The notes under the pieces are model-generated. The model ran no database searches. It saw nothing but the letters and a program-made list of their open reading frames with translations, and was not told where the DNA came from. The position numbers and the translations under genes are program-made. 64,000 nucleotides of DNA. Origin: Actinoallomurus iriomotensis (GTDB lineage: Bacteria; Actinomycetota; Actinomycetes; Streptosporangiales; Streptosporangiaceae). Positions 8,809 through 16,651 of this stretch are shown in pieces; the stretch's first letter is position 1, and each line of letters begins with the position of its first letter. The stretch spans positions 62,001 to 126,000 of the forward strand of contig NZ_BSTJ01000008.1 in the NCBI RefSeq assembly GCF_030269445.1. The letters are read 5' to 3'.

Positions 8809-9612
8809 GTGAACCAGACCCAGATGGTCGACCAGTTGGTGGAACAGGTGGCCAAGGTACGGAACCGCGCACGGCCGTGGCGGTCCATCTTCGCGCTGCT
8901 CCTGGCCGTGCTCGCCATGATCGGATCGATCCTCGCCCGCCAGCATTCACGGGACGTGCACGGCAGTCTTCCGCTGGAGATGGCCGCGGCGGGCTGCGCC
9001 GCGGCGTTCTTCGTGTTCGGGTTCGGCGCCACGCTGGGGCTGTCCGGGCGGGCGCGCGACATCCTGCTGCCGCGCATCGGCAACGCGCACGCGACGATGG
9101 TGCGGTTGCTGATCGTGCTCATCGCCGGGCTCGCCACCCTGGTGCTCACGATGCAACTGCTCAGCCTGCCCGTCGGGCAGCTCGTGCTCGGCGGCGCCCT
9201 GACCGGTGTGCTCGTCGGCATCGCGGCCCAGCAGACGCTCGCGAACCTGTTCGCCGGCATCATCCTGCTGCTGTCCAAGCCGTTCGTGGTCGGCGACGAC
9301 GTGCATCTGTGGTCCGGGCCGCTCGGCGGGGAGTTCGACGGCACGGTCCTGGAGATCGGCCTGACGTACGTGCGGATCGAGGCCTCGGACGGGGAGTACC
9401 GGCTGCCCAACGCCCAGGTGCTGTCCGCCGCCGTGGGGCCGCGCGTCTCCGCGCCGCCGGCCGCCACCGCGACGGCCACCGGCGTGATGGCCACGGCGCA
9501 GGCGCTCCCGGCCGAGGCCGACCCGGCCCAGCCCGCCTCCGCGCCCCAGACCGTGCACATCGCGGCCCAGACCCACGACGGCGATGCCCCCGAGGAGCCC
9601 GGGCCGCGTTAG
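8809..9612 (+). CDS. MscS-family mechanosensitive ion channel protein
   Basis: Membrane protein of 267 aa. A GTG start at 8809 with GGAGGAG 7 nt upstream is preferred over an ATG at 8695. Predicted membrane segments lie at residues 26-43, 57-76 and 97-118, followed by the pore-lining helix and MscS signature at about 122-160 (LGGALTGVLVGIAAQQTLANLFAGIILLLSKPFVVGD). A short beta domain follows, with LPNAQVLSAAV matching the MscS strand that ends in a PN motif. The C-terminal 60 residues are Ala/Pro-rich and low complexity. The protein is shorter than E. coli MscS and lacks most of the lower cytoplasmic cage. Its likely role is osmotic relief. Confidence 0.85.
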   Translation: MNQTQMVDQLVEQVAKVRNRARPWRSIFALLLAVLAMIGSILARQHSRDVHGSLPLEMAAAGCAAAFFVFGFGATLGLSGRARDILLPRIGNAHATMVRLLIVLIAGLATLVLTMQLLSLPVGQLVLGGALTGVLVGIAAQQTLANLFAGIILLLSKPFVVGDDVHLWSGPLGGEFDGTVLEIGLTYVRIEASDGEYRLPNAQVLSAAVGPRVSAPPAATATATGVMATAQALPAEADPAQPASAPQTVHIAAQTHDGDAPEEPGPR

Positions 9613-9894
9613 CGCGAGCGGTCCAAGGAGAGAGCAGGCCGAAGACGCCGTTTCCCCTCGCGTCGTGTGTCGTTCGTCGAATGGACCGGGGCACAGTAAG
9701 GTCGGAGGGCGCGGGCCGGCGGCCCGCGACGGGTCAAGCAGCGGCCCGGGATTTCCTCGATCCCGGAGGCCGACGATGTCCGCCCGCGTTCCCGACCTGA
9801 CGGTCGAACGCCTCACCCGCACCGAGCGCCGTCCTCACATCGGCGTACGCACCGGGCGGCCGCTCAGCCACGCCCCTCGGATCGCGCCTCCCCA

Positions 9895-10872
9895 ATGAGC
9901 GACCCGACCACGACCCCGCCGGCGCGCGGGGAGTTCGTCACGACCGATCCGGAGTCGGCGCGGGAGTACCTGGCCGGCGCGTACGGGACGGGCCTGCGCA
10001 TGGCTCCCACCGCCGTACGCCCCCGGTTCCGGTTCGTCCGGGTCGACGCCGGGCCGTTCACGGTCGACGAGCTGCAGATGCCCGCGGACCTCGACTTCGA
10101 CGCGGACGCCGTGGGCAGGCTCATCGTGACCCGGATCGACGCCGGCGCGATCGAGCGTCGCTCCGCGGGCTCGCGGGAGCGGTTCGCGGCCGGGGAGATC
10201 TACGTCAGCGCCCGCCCCGACCTGCCGTACTCGGCCCGGACGCTCGGCCTCGAGGCGCAGACGGTGACGCTCGACCTGTCCCTTCTCCGGCACGTCGCCG
10301 GCGCGCCCGACGGCGAGGCGCCGGGTCCCCTCCGGTTCGACGACTTCCGGCCCGTCACGCCCGCGGCGGCCGAGAACTGGAAGCGCACCGCGGCGTACGT
10401 CACGGAACGGCTGCTCACCAACGCCGAGGCCGCCGCGCAGCCGCTCATCATCGGCAACGCCGCCCGGCTCCTGGCCGCCTCGGCCCTGACCGCCTTCCCG
10501 AACACGATCGTGCCCGCCCCGGCGCCGCGAGACCGGGCCGACAGCACGCCCGCGATGCTGCGCCGCGCCATCGCGTTCATCGACGCGAACGCCGACCGTG
10601 ACATCAGCGTCGCCGACATGGCCGAGGCAGCCCGCGTGACGCCCCGCGCGCTGCAGTACGCCTTCCGGCGCCACCGCGGCACCACGCCGACCGCCTATCT
10701 GCGGCGGGTGCGCCTGGCCCGCGCGCACGAGGACCTACGGCGCGCGGACCCCACGCGCGGCGACACGGTGACCGCCATCGCCGCGCGCTGGGGATTCCTG
10801 CACTTCGGGCGCTTCGCCGCCGAGTACCGGCGGGCGTACGGGCAGACGCCCCGGACGACGCTGCACAGCTGA
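9895..10872 (+). CDS. AraC-family transcriptional regulator
   Basis: A 325-aa regulator. The C-terminal AraC DNA-binding domain at about residues 220-322 contains both helix-turn-helices (ISVADMAEAARVTPRALQYAFRRHRGTTPTAYLRRVRLARAHEDL and VTAIAARWGFLHFGRFAAEYRRAYGQTPR). The N-terminal about 200 residues look like the AraC-binding-like domain found in NahR/FeaR-type activators; no ligand can be named. Its stop codon abuts the stop of the convergent amidohydrolase (10872/10873). The 282-bp region upstream shows no gene. Confidence 0.9.
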   Translation: MSDPTTTPPARGEFVTTDPESAREYLAGAYGTGLRMAPTAVRPRFRFVRVDAGPFTVDELQMPADLDFDADAVGRLIVTRIDAGAIERRSAGSRERFAAGEIYVSARPDLPYSARTLGLEAQTVTLDLSLLRHVAGAPDGEAPGPLRFDDFRPVTPAAAENWKRTAAYVTERLLTNAEAAAQPLIIGNAARLLAASALTAFPNTIVPAPAPRDRADSTPAMLRRAIAFIDANADRDISVADMAEAARVTPRALQYAFRRHRGTTPTAYLRRVRLARAHEDLRRADPTRGDTVTAIAARWGFLHFGRFAAEYRRAYGQTPRTTLHS

Positions 10873-12141
10873 TCAGGCGGCGACGTGGGCCGCCGACTCC
10901 CGCAGCGACGCCAGGACCGCGGGCACGTCGTGGTGGAGCAGCCGGCCGTCGCGCTTGACCACGCGGCCCGCGACCAGGACGGTGTCGACGCAGCTCGTGT
11001 CGGCGGACAGGACCAGGGCGCCGACCGGGTCGTGCGCCGGCGCCGTCGCGAGGGAATCGGCGCGGACGAGCACCAGGTCGGCCTGCTTGCCCACGCGCAG
11101 CGACCCGGTCACCTCGCCCAGGCCCACCACCTCGGCGCCCTCGATGGTGGCCATCCGCAGGACGTCGCGGGTGGTGACCTCCGAGCCGCGGGCGCGTTCG
11201 AGCGTGTACGCCGCGCGCATCAGGCCGAACATGTCACCCGGTCCGCTCGCCACCGTGTCCGCGCTCAGGCCGGTCGGCACGCCGGCGGCGCGGGCCCGGC
11301 CCGTCGCCGGGTAGCCGATGCCCAGCTCGACCTCGACCAGCGGTGACACCGACGCCGTGCCGCCGCTGTCGGCGATCCGTTTCAGGTCGTCGTCGGTGTA
11401 GTGGTTCGGGTGGACGTAGGTGATTCCCGGGCCGAAGAGGCCGTTCTCCCGCAGGAACGCCAGGCCGCGCTCGGCGCTGTCCCGGCCGTGGCCGCCCATG
11501 TGCACGGTCACCGGCAGCCCGAGGTCGCGGGCGAGCCGCCACTCGTGCGCGGCCAAACCCTCGCCGGCGATCTCCGGGCCGAGGGCCGCGACCGCCAGAG
11601 TCACCAACGGGTCGACGCCGGCGTACGCACGGTGGACGCGGCGGCCCTCCTTCGCGATCCCCTCCGGGCCGTCCGGTCCGCCGTAGCAGTAGCCGAGGAC
11701 GGCGCGGATGCCCGAGGCGCGGAGCGCCGCGACCGTCGCCTCCGTGTGCGCGGGGGAGAACTGGACGTGCGACCAGTCGAGCAGAGTCGTGATCCCGGCG
11801 TTCAGGCATTCAAGCGCGCCGGCCAGATTGCCCGCGTACACGTCCTCGGGCCGGTGTCGCGGCGCGAGTCCGCCGAGGACGCGCTCCAGGTAGCCGGGGA
11901 AGGAGATGTCCGGCGCGATGGCGCGGATCGTCGCCTGCCAGGTGTGCCGGTGGGTGTCCACGAACCCCGGCAGCACGATGCGCCCGGTCGCGTCGATCAC
12001 CTCCGCGCCCGGCGGGGACGGCAGGCCGGTGCCGACCGCGGAGATCAGGCCGTCCTCGACGAGCACGTCGGTGTGGCCGGTGACGGAGGGGAGGGGGTCG
12101 GTGTCGAGTACGGCGGCGGCGCCCCGCAGCAGGATGTTCAT
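10873..12141 (-). CDS. Amidohydrolase (metal-dependent deaminase/chlorohydrolase-like)
   Basis: Metal-dependent hydrolase of the amidohydrolase superfamily, 422 aa, closest in layout to the TrzN/AtzA, SsnA and guanine/cytosine-deaminase group. Visible ligands are HRH in GFVDTHRHTWQ (the HxH metal site), VTVHMGGHGRD (His), YVHPNHYTDDD (His) and LSADTVASG (Asp). The C-terminal IEGAEVVGLGEVTGSLRVGKQADLVLV is the usual beta-sandwich return. Substrates in this group are N-heterocycles such as triazines, purines or pyrimidines; which one applies is unknown. It is divergent from a MarR gene across a perfect 16-bp palindrome, suggesting repression by that MarR. Confidence 0.9.
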   Translation of the reverse strand: MNILLRGAAAVLDTDPLPSVTGHTDVLVEDGLISAVGTGLPSPPGAEVIDATGRIVLPGFVDTHRHTWQATIRAIAPDISFPGYLERVLGGLAPRHRPEDVYAGNLAGALECLNAGITTLLDWSHVQFSPAHTEATVAALRASGIRAVLGYCYGGPDGPEGIAKEGRRVHRAYAGVDPLVTLAVAALGPEIAGEGLAAHEWRLARDLGLPVTVHMGGHGRDSAERGLAFLRENGLFGPGITYVHPNHYTDDDLKRIADSGGTASVSPLVEVELGIGYPATGRARAAGVPTGLSADTVASGPGDMFGLMRAAYTLERARGSEVTTRDVLRMATIEGAEVVGLGEVTGSLRVGKQADLVLVRADSLATAPAHDPVGALVLSADTSCVDTVLVAGRVVKRDGRLLHHDVPAVLASLRESAAHVAA

Positions 12142-12161
12142 GGGCGCATAGCTTATGGAAA

Positions 12162-12177
12162 AGCTTTCGCGAAAGCT
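12162..12177. promoter_or_regulatory. 16-bp MarR-type operator
   Basis: The perfect palindrome AGCTTTCGCGAAAGCT lies in the 62-bp gap between the divergent amidohydrolase (start 12141) and MarR (start 12204) genes. Its size and symmetry suit a winged-helix dimer. The location predicts joint control of both genes, including autorepression. Confidence 0.7.
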
Positions 12178-12203
12178 ATATCCGTGGACAGTATCGTGGA
12201 CCC

Positions 12204-12719
12204 GTGTCAGACGACGGGATCCGCGACGAGGTCGACGCCCTCGTGCCCGGCTGGGCGGCCGAGCTGCCGCCCCGGCTCGTGGCGGCCCTGGAGCTGAGCA
12301 AGCGCCTGTCCCGCGTGAGCGGCCTGTTCGAGCAGGCCATCCGCGCCGAACTGGGCGAGCTCGGGCTGACCTACGCCGAGTTCGACGTGCTCGCGGCGCT
12401 GAACCGCACCGGCCCGCCGTACCGGCTCAAACCGAGCGAGCTGTCCCGGTCGCTGTTCCTGACCTCGGGCGGGATCAGCAACGTCCTGCAGCGCCTGGAG
12501 GCGGGTGGCCACGTCGAACGCGGGGCGAACCCGGGCGACGGGCGCAGCCGCTGGGTCGGGCTCACCGGCGCTGGGCGCGAGCTCGTCGCGACGGCGCTCG
12601 ACGCCTCGGGCCGCGCCCACCTGGAGGTCCTCGCCGGTGTGCCGGACGAGGCCGTACGCCACGCGGCCGACGCCCTCCGTGACGTACTGGCGATCGCCGG
12701 CCGGCGGTCCGTCCGCTGA
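12204..12719 (+). CDS. MarR-family transcriptional regulator
   Basis: A 171-aa winged-helix regulator. The core runs from about residue 50 to 150: LTYAEFDVLAALNRTG, the recognition helix in LKPSELSRSLFLTSGGISNVLQRLEAGGHVER, and the wing NPGDGRSRWVGLT. The GTG start has no clear ribosome site, and the message may be nearly leaderless given the operator only 26 bp upstream. It probably responds to the amidohydrolase substrate; this rests on divergent position and operator only. It is related in domain layout to the MarR at 30995, including the PYR-(x)-ELS/ELA motif. Confidence 0.88.
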   Translation: MSDDGIRDEVDALVPGWAAELPPRLVAALELSKRLSRVSGLFEQAIRAELGELGLTYAEFDVLAALNRTGPPYRLKPSELSRSLFLTSGGISNVLQRLEAGGHVERGANPGDGRSRWVGLTGAGRELVATALDASGRAHLEVLAGVPDEAVRHAADALRDVLAIAGRRSVR

Positions 12720-12756
12720 GGCGCCGCCGTCATGAACCCGCGGAGCACGGCGGCCG

Positions 12757-12999
12757 TTGTTTCCAGTGAAGGCCGCTGACGGATCGGAGGACGCCCTGCG
12801 CCAGGTGGTGATCGCGGAAGCGTTGAACGGACTCTCGCGGGATCACCGCGAGGTCCTGACCGAGACCGTCATGCGGAGGCGTACGGTCAACGAGGCCGCG
12901 GATATATTGGGCCTGCCGGTGAGCATCGTTAAGAGCCGGGTCTACTACGCGCTCCGGGCATTGCGCATCCTGCTCGAGGAGCGAGGGGTGACGACATGA
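12757..12999 (+). CDS. Sigma factor region 4-only protein (truncated ECF sigma)
   Basis: An 80-aa frame with a TTG or nearby GTG (12766) start. Its residues about 15-75 match sigma region 4 of ECF sigma factors: an LSRDHREVLTETVMRR helix, then NEAADILGLPVSIVKSRVYYALRALR as the HTH. Region 2, needed for -10 recognition and core binding, is absent; an in-frame stop at 12733 excludes a longer version. It overlaps the anti-sigma gene start by 4 bp (ATGA), as an intact ECF/anti-sigma pair would. It is either a decayed sigma gene or a free region-4 adaptor kept for its partner. The coding call rests on the conserved HTH and coupling. Confidence 0.7.
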   Translation: MFPVKAADGSEDALRQVVIAEALNGLSRDHREVLTETVMRRRTVNEAADILGLPVSIVKSRVYYALRALRILLEERGVTT

Positions 13000-13688
13000 G
13001 CGTCGAGCACACCGACGTCGGTGCCTACGCTCTCGGCCTGCTCGAAGACGACGACCGCCGGGCGTTCGAGCAGCACGTGACCGGCTGCGCCGAATGCACG
13101 GCCGAACTCCACGGCCTCGCCGGCATGCGGGCCCTGCTCACCGGCGTCGGCCCGGTCGAGGCCGACGACGGCGACCTCCCCGACGGAGTTCCGGACCTGC
13201 TGAGCCGCCGGAGGCGCGAGGACCGCCGCCGGCGACGCGGCACGCTGGTGATCGGACTGGCGGCCGGCGTCGCGCTCGTCGCCGGCGGAGTCACGGCCGG
13301 CGCCGCCCTCGTCTCGCCGGGCGGCGGCACCCACCAGCACGGCAGCCCCGCCGCCGACGTTCTCGCCAAGGGCACACGCCACACGGCCACCGACCCGACG
13401 ACGCACGCCGTGGCCGTGGTGGCGACCCGGCCGGAGACCTTCGGCACGGAGGTCGGCCTGGATCTGGCCGGCGTCCGCGGACCGCTGACCTGCCGGCTGG
13501 TGGCCGTACTCCGGTCGGGACGGCAGCAGGCGGTCACCGAGTGGGCCGTGCCGCCGAAGGGCTACGGCGTGCCCGGCTCACGAGCCCACCTCCAGGTCCA
13601 CGGTGGCATCGCGGCGTCGCCGGGCGAGGTGAGCCGCTACGACGTCCTGATCGAGGGCGGCGGCCGACTGGTGAGCATCCCCGTCTGA
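12996..13688 (+). CDS. Zinc-finger (ZAS-type) anti-sigma factor
   Basis: Membrane anti-sigma factor of 230 aa. The N-terminal ZAS domain has the pattern H-x3-C-x2-C in FEQHVTGCAECTAEL with an upstream His near residue 5. A basic stretch (RRRREDRRRRRG) precedes one membrane helix at about residues 82-105. The extracytoplasmic domain of about 120 aa resembles the RskA-type sensor half. The family binds and inhibits its ECF sigma until regulated proteolysis. Its cognate sigma here is only region 4, so its true partner is uncertain. It is coupled to that ORF by an ATGA overlap. Confidence 0.85.
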   Translation: MSVEHTDVGAYALGLLEDDDRRAFEQHVTGCAECTAELHGLAGMRALLTGVGPVEADDGDLPDGVPDLLSRRRREDRRRRRGTLVIGLAAGVALVAGGVTAGAALVSPGGGTHQHGSPAADVLAKGTRHTATDPTTHAVAVVATRPETFGTEVGLDLAGVRGPLTCRLVAVLRSGRQQAVTEWAVPPKGYGVPGSRAHLQVHGGIAASPGEVSRYDVLIEGGGRLVSIPV

Positions 13689-14161
13689 CGGGCACGGCGC
13701 GCGGCTCGGTGCGCCCACTGTTACGGAAGGCAGGCCAGACCGGGAGAGCAATTGGGGTCGGCGGGTCGGTGCGGCGTCTGGGCCGGTGCGTCTGGCTGTC
13801 GCCGCGCTGGGTGGTGCCCAGCGCGGCGGAACGGCGCCGGGGCGAAACTCGCTGGCCGGTACGGGCACGCGGCTGCGCGGGGCCGTCAGGCTCACGGGTT
13901 TTCTTAGGGGTCCGTGATGTTTCGTAGCTGGTCGATCGAGGGCGTCGGGTTGCGGTGGTTGATCACGATGGCGAAAGCGGGTGTGTTCGATGGTGCTTCG
14001 CCGGGGGGTGGGTGAGGCCCTGACGGTGCTGGCCTCGCTGGGATTTTCGAATGACCGGGCGGATTGCGGATACGGGTCGTTACTGTGCGTGCATGCTTGG
14101 TCGCGTGTCATCCGGTTGTGTCGTATGAGCCGGCAACTTCCGCTGGCTGCGTGCGGGTCAG
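13689..14161. other. Gene-free spacer next to decayed transposon gene
   Basis: About 470 bp without a credible gene. Frames on both strands are Arg/Pro-rich, lack ribosome sites and match no domain I recognise. Because it leads into the TnpB remnant, it may hold eroded mobile-element sequence, but I could not match any part of it. Confidence 0.4.
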
Positions 14162-14704
14162 GTGGCCCGGACCGCCGTCCCCGCTCCCAACACTTCCAAG
14201 CACTGCCCCCAGTGCCTAACGCGGCTGCGGCACTGCAAGGCACCCGACCGGCCCACCACCACCATCGACCGCGCCACCGGCCACATGACCATCCCCCGCG
14301 TCATCGACACACTCGAAACCAGCGCGGTCATCGCGTCGACCGTGCCTTCTCCAGCCGGCGGGGGTGACCGGTCCAAGACCGGACCCACCCCGCACCGATC
14401 CCCACGCCCCGTGCCCAGGCGACGCGGGGCACCCTCCACCCCCAGCCCCCACGGGCCGGCAGGTCAGCGTCCGGAGGGACACGCTCACACGGACCCCAGA
14501 CCACCCCGCGCGGCCTACCGGCACCAGGGCGCGCGCACACCCGTGCACACGATCACCTCAAGCACCCCCACCAGTCGGAACCGTCCACGGCACCGACCCA
14601 AAGGAGCGGCACTGGGCGCAGGCTTCCCCCTACACGCCCACGCCACCCCACCACGATGGGCAGATCCCCCGATCACAACACTTAACGTGACTACGGATCG
14701 CTAG
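14162..14704 (+). pseudogene. Decayed TnpB (IS200/IS605-type) C-terminal fragment
   Basis: A 180-codon open fragment whose start (VPAPNTSKHCPQCLTRL) matches the zinc-ribbon region near the TnpB C-terminus, with the first CxxC intact. The second Cys pair and the following catalytic Asp segment are missing: the frame jumps from KAPDRP straight to a TIDRATGHM-type tail. The rest (GGDRSKTGPTP, QRPEGHAHTD, PKGAALGAGFPLHAHATPPRWADP) resembles the long C-terminal tail of actinomycete TnpB proteins as I remember them. The RuvC core and any tnpA are absent, so it is not functional. Its stop overlaps the Dabb gene stop at 14701-14704. Confidence 0.65.
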
Positions 14705-15120
14705 CTGATCAGAGACGCTTGGGTCGGGATGCGGCCGTTCGGGATCTCGTCGAGGAGGCGGCCGTACTCCGGGTGCGTGGCGACCTTCCGCAGGTGCATC
14801 GTGGTGATCTTCTCGTGCAGCTCGCCGTCCGGGTCGTCCGACAGGCGGACCGCCGACAGGCGCTCGAAGTGGGGGAGGATGCCGGGGTCGCCGGCCAGGT
14901 GGACCGGGTCGTACATGTATCGCTCCAGGGCCGCCAGGTCCTCGACGGCCGCGCAGAACGCGTGCGTGTAGCCCTCGGCGGGGTCGCCCAGGTCCTGGCC
15001 GACGGTCGCGAAGGACACCGACTCCACGCTCGCCGTCCGTCTCATCGCCGCGAGGACCTCGGCCTTCTTCTCCTCGCTGGTGCCGTCCTTGAAGCTGAAA
15101 CGCAGGATGTTGACGATCAC
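14701..15120 (-). CDS. Dabb (stress-responsive alpha/beta barrel) family protein
   Basis: A 139-aa protein whose N-terminal 100 residues form a Dabb domain (VIVNILRFSFKDG at the start, then AALERYMYDPVHLA). These ferredoxin-fold dimers act in several catabolic and polyketide pathways and in stress responses; the role here is unknown. The GTG start at 15120 has AGGAG about 9 nt upstream; an in-frame ATG at 15144 lacks a ribosome site, and a longer frame would run through the operator. It is divergent from a TetR gene with two inverted repeats between them, so regulation by that TetR is likely. Confidence 0.85.
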   Translation of the reverse strand: MIVNILRFSFKDGTSEEKKAEVLAAMRRTASVESVSFATVGQDLGDPAEGYTHAFCAAVEDLAALERYMYDPVHLAGDPGILPHFERLSAVRLSDDPDGELHEKITTMHLRKVATHPEYGRLLDEIPNGRIPTQASLIS

Positions 15121-15154
15121 GCTACGACTCCTGTCCTTACCCATGAGGCTGTTG

Positions 15155-15176
15155 AATTGAACTTGTGCGTTCAATT
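15155..15176. promoter_or_regulatory. TetR-type operator 1
   Basis: Perfect inverted repeat AATTGAAC-N6-GTTCAATT between the divergent Dabb and TetR genes. The unusually A/T-rich arms stand out from the surrounding DNA. Confidence 0.65.
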
Positions 15177-15206
15177 TAACGCTACGATACGTTCGGATAC
15201 AAGCGG

Positions 15207-15222
15207 GTTCAGCTGGTTGAAC
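15207..15222. promoter_or_regulatory. TetR-type operator 2
   Basis: Inverted repeat GTTCA-N6-TGAAC with the same spacer length and inner arm sequence as the site at 15155, 46 bp closer to the TetR start. It looks like a weaker copy of the same operator, placed to autoregulate the TetR gene. Confidence 0.55.
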
Positions 15223-15254
15223 TCACGCGTCAGCTCCGGCGATAGACTGCGGGC

Positions 15255-15914
15255 GTGGCAGACGTGGTGGCCGGGCGTACGGGCTCGCGGGGGCGGATCG
15301 ACAAGCGGCAGGCCATCCTGGACGCCGCCTTTCCCGTCTTCGCCCGCCGGGGGTACGCGGAGGCCGGGGTGCAGGAGATCGCCGAGGAGGCCGGTGTCGC
15401 CAAGCCGACCGTCTACAGCCACTTCGGCGACAAGGAGAACCTCTTCCGCGCCGCCATGGCGTCCGCGGCCGACGCGGTCCTGGCGGACAACCTCGCCGTC
15501 ATCGAGCGGCTGCGCGATCCGGGGGAGGACCTCCACGCCGCCCTGGAGGAGGTGGCGTACCGGATGCTCCAGGTGTGCTGCGGCGAGCGTTCCCTGGCAC
15601 TGCGGTGGCTGACCTACGCCCAGGTCGCCCGCTTCCCCGACCTGATCGACGTCGTGCAGGGCCGTACCGCGAAGGGGCTCGGCGAGGCGCTGGCGGACCG
15701 GCTGGCACGCCTGTCACTGTCCGGCCGCCTGTGCCCCTGCGACCCGGCGCGGGCCGCCGAACAGCTCCTGGCGCTGCTGACCGGCCCGATGGAGGCCCGG
15801 TCCGGGCTGGGCACCCGCAAGGTTCCGGCCGCGGAGGCGCGTGCGGTGGCCGAAGCGGCGGTCGACACCTTCCTGAAGGCCTACGGCACGCCGGCCGGGC
15901 GCGGCCGGCCCTGA
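15255..15914 (+). CDS. TetR/AcrR-family transcriptional regulator
   Basis: A 219-aa regulator. The N-terminal HTH spans residues about 17-63 (RQAILDAAFPVFARRGYAEAGVQEIAEEAGVAKPTVYSHFGDKENLFRA), the textbook TetR signature. The C-terminal ligand domain resembles the AcrR-type C-terminal group (RTAKGLGEALADRLARL, then AAEQLLALLTGPM). The GTG start lacks an obvious ribosome site. Two inverted repeats upstream, shared with the divergent Dabb gene, suggest autoregulation and control of that gene. It converges on the HAD phosphatase gene. Confidence 0.92.
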   Translation: MADVVAGRTGSRGRIDKRQAILDAAFPVFARRGYAEAGVQEIAEEAGVAKPTVYSHFGDKENLFRAAMASAADAVLADNLAVIERLRDPGEDLHAALEEVAYRMLQVCCGERSLALRWLTYAQVARFPDLIDVVQGRTAKGLGEALADRLARLSLSGRLCPCDPARAAEQLLALLTGPMEARSGLGTRKVPAAEARAVAEAAVDTFLKAYGTPAGRGRP

Positions 15915-15937
15915 GCCCTCACGGCGCCGGCCTCGGG

Positions 15938-16609
15938 TCAGGAAGCGAGGAGAGCACGGCCGAGCGCGTACGCCCCGGCCAGATCGTTGCCGCGGTAACT
16001 CACGGCGGCCAGGTCGGCGAGGTGATGATCGGCGTTCACCGCCACCGTCTTGGTCAGCCTGCGGAACAGCGGAGCGTCCGACATCGAGTCGCCGTAGGCC
16101 ACGCACCGGGAGCGCGCGAGGTCGTACCGCTCGCACATCTCCTCCACGATCCGCGCCTTGTCGCCCGGCGTGAGGATCTTCGCCGGGTCGAGCGGTTCGA
16201 GGAAGGGCAGTGCCGGGAACCGCGAGGCCACCACCTCATCGAACCCCAGGTCGAGAAGGTGCCGTGCGAAGAAGTCGGGTGACATGGTGATCACCACGCA
16301 CCGCTCACCGCGCTCCCGGATGTCCGCGCAGACCTCGCGGATGCCGGTCAGCCAGGGGCTCGCGGCGAACACCTCGGCGACGGCCGCCGGCGTCAGGTCC
16401 CGCCACAGCGCATGGATGGCGGTCGCGAACCCCCGGGTGTCGATCTCGCCGGCCGCGAAGCGCGCCTCCAGCTCGACCAGCTCGCTCGTGGATCCGAGGT
16501 GCCGGGCGATCTGCAGGCCGGCCGTCGTCCCTTCGAGCAGCGTGCCGTCCATGTCGAAGACGTGCAGAGTCACCACGGCAGGTAAGTCTGGCGATCGACC
16601 GCTCGCCAC
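15938..16609 (-). CDS. HAD-superfamily phosphatase (phosphoserine phosphatase-like, HAD-IB)
   Basis: Phosphatase of 223 aa. Motif I VFDMDGTLLEG carries both catalytic Asp residues, motif II is CVVITMSPDF, the Lys is in PGDKARIVEEM and motif III/IV is RCVAYGDSMSDAPLFRR. The layout matches HAD-IB enzymes such as SerB-type and related small-molecule phosphatases; the substrate is not evident. The start is uncertain: GTG at 16609 is used, but GTG at 16573 just before the first strand (VTLHVFDMDG) is equally possible, and neither has a good ribosome site. Confidence 0.85.
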   Translation of the reverse strand: MASGRSPDLPAVVTLHVFDMDGTLLEGTTAGLQIARHLGSTSELVELEARFAAGEIDTRGFATAIHALWRDLTPAAVAEVFAASPWLTGIREVCADIRERGERCVVITMSPDFFARHLLDLGFDEVVASRFPALPFLEPLDPAKILTPGDKARIVEEMCERYDLARSRCVAYGDSMSDAPLFRRLTKTVAVNADHHLADLAAVSYRGNDLAGAYALGRALLAS

Positions 16610-16651
16610 ACCAGCGAATAAACGGGCGTGCGTCCCGGACGCCGCCTTCGG

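Noticed and set aside
6890-8812. 640-aa open frame on the plus strand across recQ
   Set aside because: It is antisense to a complete RecQ with all helicase motifs, has no domain of its own and results from high GC content.
14328-14548. Short minus-strand frames within the TnpB remnant
   Set aside because: Gly/Val/Arg-rich shadows of the remnant's C-terminal tail; no ribosome site.
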